Below, piece after piece: positions 57,036 through 64,000 of a stretch of 64,000 nt of DNA (within the stretch, counting starts at the first letter, position 1; every line of letters begins with the position of its first letter). Below the pieces are notes generated by a model. It was given only the letters and a program-made list of their open reading frames with translations. It was not told where the DNA came from and searched no databases. A program made the translations under genes and the position numbers. Origin of the DNA: Gnetum montanum (Eukaryota > Streptophyta > Gnetopsida > Gnetales > Gnetaceae); the NCBI GenBank assembly GCA_015680685.1, contig MNCI01009442.1:123731-187730 (forward strand). Direction: 5' to 3'.

Positions 57036-60000
57036 CTAAGCATCCGTGACAGGAGGATCACCTCCTTTAGAACCACCAGTGTCAGGGGCCCCTGCTCCAC
57101 TGGGGCCAGCCTCGTGAGTATCATCGCCACCCTCATGCTGAGAACACCAAAATTAAACAACCAACACAAAAATAAGCAAATGCTAAACATTTTAAACATT
57201 ATCCAATAAATTAACTTCATAAAGACAAAACGTTTACCATAGGGGATCCCCCTAAGCCAAACTCTAGCCGACGAAGGATTTCTTCCGCTGGAACGCTAGC
57301 CCAATCTGTTCTGTCCAGGCCTAAGTCAACGTTTGCCAAAGCCTTGCCCTTATCGACTGCTGACCAGGTAGGGCGTTTCAGAGGAAATTCACCTACCGAC
57401 ACCTCCCCAGAAGCAGTTGTGATGACCCTCTTAGGCGATTCCATTTCCACAATTGTGTTTTGGGCAAAGGTATCGAAGGCAGAACGCAAACCCAAACCCT
57501 CCACAAACATCTCCAGTTGTCGCTTTTCAATAGATACCTCTTTCAGCGACTTCTTGTACTGATGTTTATGGTTCTTCTCATCCTGACCCCACTTGCGAAC
57601 CTTGGAAGCGAAAGCCTTCCAATCTTGACACTTAAGGTTCAGGAGATCAGTTTGAGCTTTGCATTCCACCATTCTCCGAGTTAGTGACGCATGACGGTTC
57701 AGAAGGTTCCAATACCTGGTGTACGTAATCTCCGAGGTTCGCTAAGAACGATCTCCACTTAGTCTAGCAGCGGCAAACTCGTATCGAGCCTTTAAATCGT
57801 CATGCTCCTCTGTTACAGCAAAGACCTCCTTTTCCTTTGCCTGTACTTGTAGCCACAACTGTTCAACAGAACACCTACAAGTCCACAACGACTTGGCATT
57901 GTGTGCAAGGCTTTCTGCAACCCCTTTATAAATAGGCCTTGGCACCTGTTCTACTTCTGGGGAGAGTGTAGTTAGGCTTGCCATACTGATGCCCTCAGAG
58001 GGATCCCATCTTAGTTTAGCACCTACCCATGCAGAGAACACAAACATTAAAACAGTACACGTAAGACATGAAGCTCATAATCTTTAAATGATTCATACCT
58101 ATATCAGGATGGACTTCCTGAAGATGTTCAATGACTTCTTCCACGATCCCATCCACAAAATCCGACTTATTTGGCATCTCTGACCAAATAAGCGGCTAAC
58201 GGGTATGGGAAGAACTAACCTCAGCAGTCCCCTCAGGGGGAACCGTCTTCATGGGAATGTCCAACCGTACCATCTTGGTACCGCTGCCTTCATCTAAGCC
58301 AAAAACACGAAAATAAAAAAAAGTAGGAGCCACAATTAATATAATAAAAACCAACTAAAAGCGAAGACATACCCTGATCCTTGTCACGTTCTGGGGGATC
58401 GCCCAAATCTAGGTCACCCTTGAGGAAGCTACTGAACATTTGGTTGATAGCGTCCGGGTCATCTAAAGGTTCAGGGTCAGTAGTCCTCTTTGTTAATAGC
58501 TCCATTCCCCCGCCTTGGCTCTTATCCAGGCTTTCCTCCTCATTGTTTTTCTTGGTACGCGTATCCTCCTCCTCTCTGATGGTTTTTAAGGCCTGCTTTC
58601 TCACTTCATCAAATTGAAAACAATAACAACACGTAAGCAATTGAAGTAGGGGTTATAAATGAACGAAAACGATGCAATAACAAGCGAATGAGCTTCGCTT
58701 ACTAGGTATCTTGAAGCATATCCGCTTCACGTGTGGCTGGCTTATATCGGCAACTTCCTCCTTGGCGCGTTCAGGTCTTTTCAATTTCGACTTGGCTTTC
58801 CCAATGGTCTCTTTAATAACCCGCTCTGCCCGTCTGGCGGTTAAAGGTACATCCACTGGCTCCACCCCCAGACTGTCCGCGTATGGATGGAACCGTCAGA
58901 TGATCCCCCTGTAGTAACAGACACGGACTCATCGATACCTTCAGGGGCATCCTGCGATCTCGTTGTCGCAAACAAATGTTTGACCCACGGGCGGGATAGT
59001 TGACCCCGATCCCGTAGGACAAACTTATTGTCCGCACGCACCACAAGGAACTCGGCAAAACGGCAGAGATACCCGACAAAGAAGGCAAAGGTGAAGTGCG
59101 ATTGTGCTTCGATATTCGAGCGCAACCGCACTATCTCCTTATGCAAGCCCACCAACAAAAATTGAGCCCAATTATACCGCAAGCCAGTTTCCAAAATCAT
59201 CTGCATGATGCATACCGCCTCCACCTCAAAACTCCGCACCTAAGAAAGAGTTTTGGGAAACACCCGTGCTCGAAATAGAGGATACAATTCGTTCACCTCA
59301 ACAACCTTTGCTTTCCCCTGCATCGGGAATCCCTTGGTGTTTTTCGTCATGCCAAGCCAAGATTCCAGATCGCGGATCGTTTGGAGCTCTTTATGAGACC
59401 TGTCCAATACTACAGGTAGGCCATCTGCTGGCATACCAAACAAGTTAGAAAAGAACACAGGCGACAGATGAAACACCACCTTAACACCCTTAATCCAGGC
59501 GTTGTACTGAGAAACAAACTCATTAAAAGAGTCCACGATCCCTATCATCTCCCCGATTGAGACATCAGGGCTGGGCGTCATAAAAAGCTCCAGGAGCCCG
59601 GCATCGTCCAGGCAACGAGTGAGGAGCGGCGAGGCTTTCTTACGCAGCCACTTCTGCGCCTTCTCCACCCCCCGAACTTCATTGACAAAGTCGTCTTCAT
59701 TAACAAAGTCGTCTCAGTTCGTCCCGTCGTCACAGGATCCTCACCGGAGGGTGCGTCAACTGTTAAAACAAGCTAAGATGACCATATCAGCATAACCCCA
59801 AATAGTCAAACAAACCCACTAACGCATCTAAGAAATGTTATCACCCACCGCTAGTGGCAGATTTGGAAGTGCTGCCAAAGTTATGAGGAAAGACTGGCCC
59901 CTGATTTGTCCAATCTTCGTGAAGCCACCCACGAGCCTTGCACATCGCAAAGGCCCTGGAAAACTGATTATGGAAGCGGACCGTCGAACCCTTCGTCTGA

Positions 60001-60639
60001 GCCAGAACGACCCCACGAAGAGTGGGGGCCGTCATAAGGGCCTCCAGAGCGGTGCGAGCAAGGGCTATCCCTTCATCCTCAATGAGGGTCCCGTCTGGGT
60101 TGGTCTTCGGTCTGCAAACAAGCGTGCGTTAAAACAGGAAACCAACATTAAATGAAAATAGACAAAGCAATAAATGTAAATTGTCCCACCTAGCTATTCG
60201 GTATACCGTGCCAGGAGGATTTTGGAACAAGGTATGGGCACAGGCAGCTATAAACAATGTATTATTGACATAATCCAACCCCGGTGGCAGCAATGCCCAC
60301 ACACGCGTTAACGGGCGGGTTGACTTGGGCCCGTGGGTAGTGCCATCCTCATCAACAAACGGCCCCTCGTCAATGTCTTCCATGAAGACCATGACACCTT
60401 CGACGGCCCCCGGTAGTATTGCATCGACCACACTCTGTGCGGTCACTTCGTCAAAATACGACCACATAGCCACTTCAAAATTGGTTAACAAGAAAGCCAG
60501 AAATTCACCAGCACCTTCCCTGAACTAGATCCCCTTGTCATCAACAAATAAAGCCGGGGGAAGATCACCTTCCTCAATGGGGCCAGCCCATGCTAGCACC
60601 CCGACGAGTTCAACCACGATAAGGAAGCGTTTGCTGTCT
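57036..60639 (-). pseudogene. Antisense NIF/FCP1-like gene of element G (seven exons)
   Basis: Exons on the minus strand: 60639-60190, 60111-59849, 59759-58703, 58603-58374, 58293-58099, 58022-57238, 57137-57036. All six introns are 76-100 bp with GT-AG ends and consistent phase. Exon 1 resembles the plant NIF/FCP1 HAD phosphatase fold: RFLIVVELVGVLAW, NFEVAMWSYFDE, FMEDIDEGPF, STRPLTRVW, NTLFIAACAHTLFQNPPGTVY. The usual DxD and LVDD aspartates are replaced (ELVG; AAC). Exon 3 has VKVVFHLSPVFFSNLFGMPADG and HFTFAFFVGYLCRFAEFLVV, somewhat like plant transposon-protein domains. Exons 4-6 are charged and partly helical; exon 7 is a Gly/Pro/Asp tail ending TDA. Stops at 60527, 59249 and 57743 fit CAG-to-TAG. 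Frameshifts lie near 59670 and 58890. The first exon and start codon were not found. Confidence 0.8.
60190..60639 (-). other. Exon 1 (recognised) of the element G antisense gene: degenerate HAD/NIF domain
   Basis: A 450 bp exon between acceptor TTGGTTGCAG and donor GTGGGAC. Motif order matches NIF/FCP1 phosphatases: an N-terminal hydrophobic strand (normally DLNG, here ELVG), a FxVxxWS strand, a WD-like FMEDIDEG strand, a KxLxxVW helix, and an NTLxxDD loop (here NTLFIAAC) followed by the NPPxTxxxP-like segment QNPPGTVYR. The exon length and phase are identical to 48116-48565 in element I. Confidence 0.7.
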
Positions 60640-60714
60640 CTGCAACCAATCGTAATGTCACAAAACGAAACTTCATATCATAAATCGGCAAACGAATCAA
60701 AAATTTAACTAACT

Positions 60715-61800
60715 GTTTACGCCCAGCGTATATGCTGTACACAACGTATACACCCACGATTTACGCCCATGATTCGCGCTTAGCGTATACGCCGCTACAG
60801 TGTACGCTGAACAAACTTAGCACTTAGAGCAATTCAGAATTAGCATATACGATATATATACAGAGCGTATACGACGATCTACACTCCAGCGCAAAAAACG
60901 CATTCAATCCAGCGTATACACTGTCTGCAGCACATATACGCCGACTAATACTTAGTGTAAAGAATGAAATTTAGCTCAGCGTACACGCTAGCCAACTCAG
61001 CGTCTACGCTGACGACGATCTGTTTTACGCTGACGCCCCAACCCCTTCACGCGTACGGCATATACGCTGAGCAAACCCTCGGCGTATATGCTCAATTTCA
61101 AGTTCGGCGTGAACAGTTTACGCCAGAAAGATAAAGCGGTATGCCGAAGACAACTGTACGCGTATGGCGTATACGCCGAACAAACCCTCAGCGTATACGC
61201 CATCGCAAGAAACAGAACTTACACCAATGACAAACACGCTGACAAACTTTTACGCTAAAACAACGCGAAAAAAATGTTTACGCCAGGACTGAACACTGTC
61301 TACGCTGCACAGTTACGCTGGCATGCACGCCGAAGACCCTCATGATGAAAAATACCTGCGCTCGGCGTATATGCTGAGATCGTCTACGCTACGAATACAG
61401 TGAAGCACACAAACAATAACAGAGGCAGGGATCAGAGCCTACTTGTAGGATGTCGCAGGCCACACTGGAATCTTTGGCCTGGGCAAACCCTGCAACATGG
61501 CCTCCGTCTCCTCGGCGAAGGTTAGATCGGGACCCTTCCGCCCCTGGCCCTCCACTTCCTTTCCCTTGCCCATCTCGGAGTATCTACGTTGGCGATCTAA
61601 GTCTACGCTGAGCAATTGTTTACGCTAGCGCTGAGAAGTTTAAGCTTCGGCGTCTACGCTAGGGTCTCCGCGTCTATGCTGGGGATCAGTCTCAGGCGTT
61701 TACGCTGATGTTTACGCTTATGCTAGATATTGTGGTTTACTCTTACGCCTTAGCAGGTTTACGCTGTCGCTCACGCTGTCGCTTTCCAGTAAAACAAATG
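60715..61800 (-). promoter_or_regulatory. GCGTATACGC-rich region upstream of the element G antisense gene
   Basis: More than a dozen AGCGTATACGCT/GGCGTATACGCC-like palindromes and half-sites (for example about 60728, 60780, 60862, 60911, 61060, 61080, 61160, 61188, 61370). They match those of the G LTR (50630-50970) and leader. A TATATAAAGG-like sequence on the minus strand lies at about 61823-61815. The region probably contains the antisense promoter and may include an unrecognised 5' exon (a short frame at 61575-61440 reads MGKGKEVEG-type residues). Confidence 0.5.
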
Positions 61801-61994
61801 GACCCCCCCCTTTTCCTTTATATAGCGCCCGATGACGTTGACACTGACATCACCGCCGCTTACGTTGCCGTTGCTCCATTTTTTACCTTTTTGCCTTTTT
61901 TACCTACTATTTGCCAAAATTTCCCCAAAAATGATGAAAATTAATTATTACGTCCTGGTTCCTCCATGGACCCCGTTTTACACATTTATGCTAA

Positions 61995-62305
61995 CTGCCC
62001 CCATCAACCTGGTACGGCCTTAAACTGCCATTTCCTCATCCAATGACGGCTCGGTACGGCCTTAAACTGCCATTTCCTCACCCAATGACAGCCCGGTATG
62101 GCCTTAAACTGCCATTTCCTCACCCAATGACGGCTCGGTACGGCCTTAAACTGCCATTTCCTCACCCAATGACGGCCCGGTACGACCTTAAACTACCATT
62201 TCCTCACCCAATGATGGCCCGGTACGGCTTTAAACTGCCATCGCCCTGTCCATCATGGCCCGGTACGGCCTTAAACTGCCGCTCACTGCCCGGTAAGGCA
62301 TAAAA
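61995..62305 (+). repeat. 42 bp tandem array before element G RT
   Basis: Seven clear units plus a decayed eighth, 42 bp period in the first five, with core CGGTACGGCCTTAAACTGCC and spacer ATTTCCTCACCCAATGACGG. The period is a multiple of three, so an open frame runs through it by chance; I do not call that coding. Element I has two units at the same place. Confidence 0.9.
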
Positions 62306-62420
62306 ACTGCCATACGTCCGGGTGTGACAATCATCCACCATTATAACATACACATAGCTTAAAAACACCAGAAAACATAAAACTACACCCTTTTGCTTAT
62401 GCAACTCTGGGTTTATTGGC

Positions 62421-62422
62421 AG
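62421..62422 (+). other. Putative sense splice acceptor before RT (Ogre-like intron 3' end)
   Basis: TTATTGGCAG followed by GAGCAA stands at the start of the RT frame. Element I has AAATTGGCAG followed by GAGCAA at the same position (minus strand, 46204-46203). Ogre elements are known to splice out an intron between protease and RT. The donor, expected near the protease end, was not identified. Confidence 0.5.
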
Positions 62423-64000
62423 GAGCAAGCTCAATGGACTGCCCGCAGTTAGCCACACCGTTAACCATTGACGGACCACACGACATCATTACATGGGACA
62501 TTGACATAAACTTCATCAATTTAAGTCCATTGATGGACGATGCGGTCATAGCCTCAACACAGCAAACAACAAACAATTACCAAGGCATGACAAAATTTCT
62601 TGACATAGAAGCTGAAAACATCACCGAAGACCCATTGGCTGAAACCCCCATTACCATGCCTAATGGGGAAGTCAAAATTTTAAAATTAAGCATGCTGCTA
62701 CAACCGCACTTGGCCCAAGACATTCAGCATGTGCTTAGAGAAAACATGAAAGCGTTCGCTTGGTCCTATACGGACATGCTAGGGCTAGATCCTAGAATTG
62801 TTCAACACAACATTATTCTCAACCCCAAACTAAGACCGGTAAAACAAAAGGCACGAAAGGTTAGACCTGAGGTGGCATTGGCAGTTCGTAATGAGATCAC
62901 CAAGCTTTACCAAGCTAGTTTCATTCAGGCTGTTAATTACGCCGAGTGGGTGTCAAACATGGTCATCATCCCGAAGAAAAACGGAAGCATTCGCTTATGC
63001 ATCGACTTCCGAGATTTAAATGTAGCAACCATAAAAGATGACTTTCCCCTGCCTAGCATCGATCAACTCGTTGACTCGATTGCAGGACATGCCTTGTTAT
63101 CTTTTATGGATGGTTTCTCATGATACAACCAAATACGCATCAACCCGGAACATCAACTTCGAACCACCTTCATGACCCCATGGGGAACTTTTTGTTACAC
63201 TATGATGCCCTTCGGTCTCAAGAACGCAGGGGCCACATATCAAAGAGCCATGACGTTTATCTTTAGTGATTACATGCTATGATCGCTCAACGATTATGTA
63301 GATGACATCGTGGTTAAGTCAAAAATGATCGAACAACACGTACAAGACCTCAACTTAGTCTTAAAACTTTGTCTAAAATATGAGCTAAGGCTTAACCCCA
63401 AAAAAATGCGTCTTTGGTGTCAAAACAGGCAAGATGCTCGGATTCATAGCCTCTGAAGCAAGGATACGAGTGGACCCCGATAAGGTCAAGGCCATTACCA
63501 ACCTGAAACCACCCAGTAACCTTACCGAACTTCGAGGTCTACAAGGTAGATTGCAGTTCATCAGGCGTTTCGTAGAAAAATTAACAGACAAACTAAAACC
63601 TATGAACCACCTGTTGCGTAAAAATGTCCATTTCGAATGGACTTCGCAGTGCGAGGAAGCCTTCAAAAATATCAAAATAGCACTTGCCCGACTGCCTACG
63701 GTCTACCCGACCCAAAACAACAAACCGTTTTATATCTACCTTGCCACTTCGGAATCATCAATCGCGTCTATGCTTTTCCAAAAACAAGATGACGGAACCG
63801 AAGTCCCTGTATACTACTTGAGTCATGCCTTAGTTGCCCATGAAAAGAAGTATAACGACGTGGAGAAGTCATGTTTAGCTTTGGTCTTTTCCCTAAGAAA
63901 ATGGCGACATTACCTCTTCCGTAACCAAGTCTACATAATTTGTAAGGACAATGTACTGCGAGCCATAACAGGAAACATTTACGAAACGAGTCGAATAGCC
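62423..64000 (+). pseudogene. Element G reverse transcriptase and RNase H (cut by window end)
   Basis: RT motifs: PVKQKARKVRPEVALAV, KKNGSIRLCIDFRDLN, FPLPSIDQLVD, SFMDGFS, PFGLKNAGATYQRAM and the intact active site YVDDI at 63295-63309. Connection and RNase H follow: VDPDKVKAI, LRGLQGRLQFIRRFV, FYIYLATSESSIASMLF, YYLSHALVAHEKKYNDVEKSCLAL, RKWRHYLFRNQVYIICKDN. TGA stops at 63121 and 63280 and a one-base expansion of an A-run (63400-63406) break the frame. The second RNase H and integrase must lie to the right of the window. Confidence 0.9.

Larger units (their letters stand above)
50484..64000 (+). mobile_element. Element G: youngest Tat/Ogre-like element, 3' end outside window
   Basis: The order is 5' LTR (50484-51651), primer site (51657), leader, gag-protease (52385-56467), TTAAACT-type array, antisense multi-exon gene (60639-57036), GCGTATACGC-rich region (60715-61800), 42 bp tandem array (61995-62305), and RT-RNase H from 62423, cut off by the window end. 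No polypurine tract precedes 50484, so this is the true 5' end, lying within element I. The element is CpG-rich and has fewer breaks than its neighbours, consistent with the most recent insertion. Confidence 0.9.

Noticed and set aside
57036-60639. Ordinary host phosphatase gene with retrotransposon inserted nearby
   Set aside because: The same cassette at the same internal position in element I, and its last exon in element F, show it travels with the element.
62043-62303. Open frame with a repeated 14-residue unit
   Set aside because: The frame exists only because the 42 bp repeat is a multiple of three; the composition gives no sign of selection.
61995-62305. CRISPR-like regular repeat array
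   Set aside because: Units are contiguous 42 bp tandem repeats with no unique spacers, in a plant retrotransposon.
1-64000. tRNA or rRNA genes
   Set aside because: No cloverleaf with matching A and B boxes or rRNA core was noticed by eye; a tRNAscan or Infernal run would be needed to exclude short RNA genes.

Overview
The window is repeat-dense nuclear DNA from a large-genome land plant, probably a seed plant. The evidence is wall-to-wall Ty3/gypsy LTR retrotransposons of plant-specific lineages, short AT-rich GT-AG introns, and heavy C-to-T decay of the kind left by plant cytosine methylation. The species cannot be told from the sequence, and I found no convincing single-copy host gene, tRNA or rRNA. 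Most pol and gag reading frames are broken; domain calls come from reading through stops.

Layout: (1) 1-4960, minus strand: decayed chromovirus A (Tekay/Del type) with chromodomain, integrase, RNase H, RT, protease, Gag zinc knuckle and the start of its 3' LTR. (2) 4970-20185, plus strand: two Athila-like elements, B and C, in tandem and sharing the LTR at 11500-12448. Each carries an integrase and a long post-integrase accessory ORF; C has lost protease-RT-RNase H. (3) 20186-25100: AT-rich sequence, an almost perfect 0.88 kb inverted repeat bounded by single Ns (probably a scaffolding artefact), and a 217 bp gap. (4) 25150-29209, minus strand: a second tandem pair of the same Athila-like family, D and E, sharing the LTR at 26283-27162. 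(5) 29210-64000: three Tat/Ogre-like elements, apparently nested. F (+) sits in E, I (-) sits in the 3' LTR of F, and G (+) sits in I. Their right-hand ends lie beyond the window.

The most unusual content is in the Tat/Ogre-like family. Between gag-protease and RT, where Ogre elements have a spliced intron, these elements carry a multi-exon gene on the opposite strand. In G (57036-60639, minus) seven phase-consistent exons can be traced. I keeps the homologous gene (48116-50460) and F keeps only its terminal exon (35883-35975). The first recognisable exon resembles a plant NIF/FCP1-type HAD phosphatase whose catalytic aspartates are missing. The region upstream of this antisense gene is packed with AGCGT-containing motifs of the same kind that fill the LTR of the same element (GCGTATACGC in G, AGCGTGAG in F and I). 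Arrays of a TTAAACT-type repeat bracket the antisense gene. I infer an element-encoded accessory or regulatory protein under a promoter that shares motifs with the LTR. The architecture is visible in the sequence; the function is inference.

Decay follows nesting order. The primer binding site is intact in G, has a G-to-A change in F and is heavily altered in C, and nearly all premature stops in G are explained by C-to-T changes.
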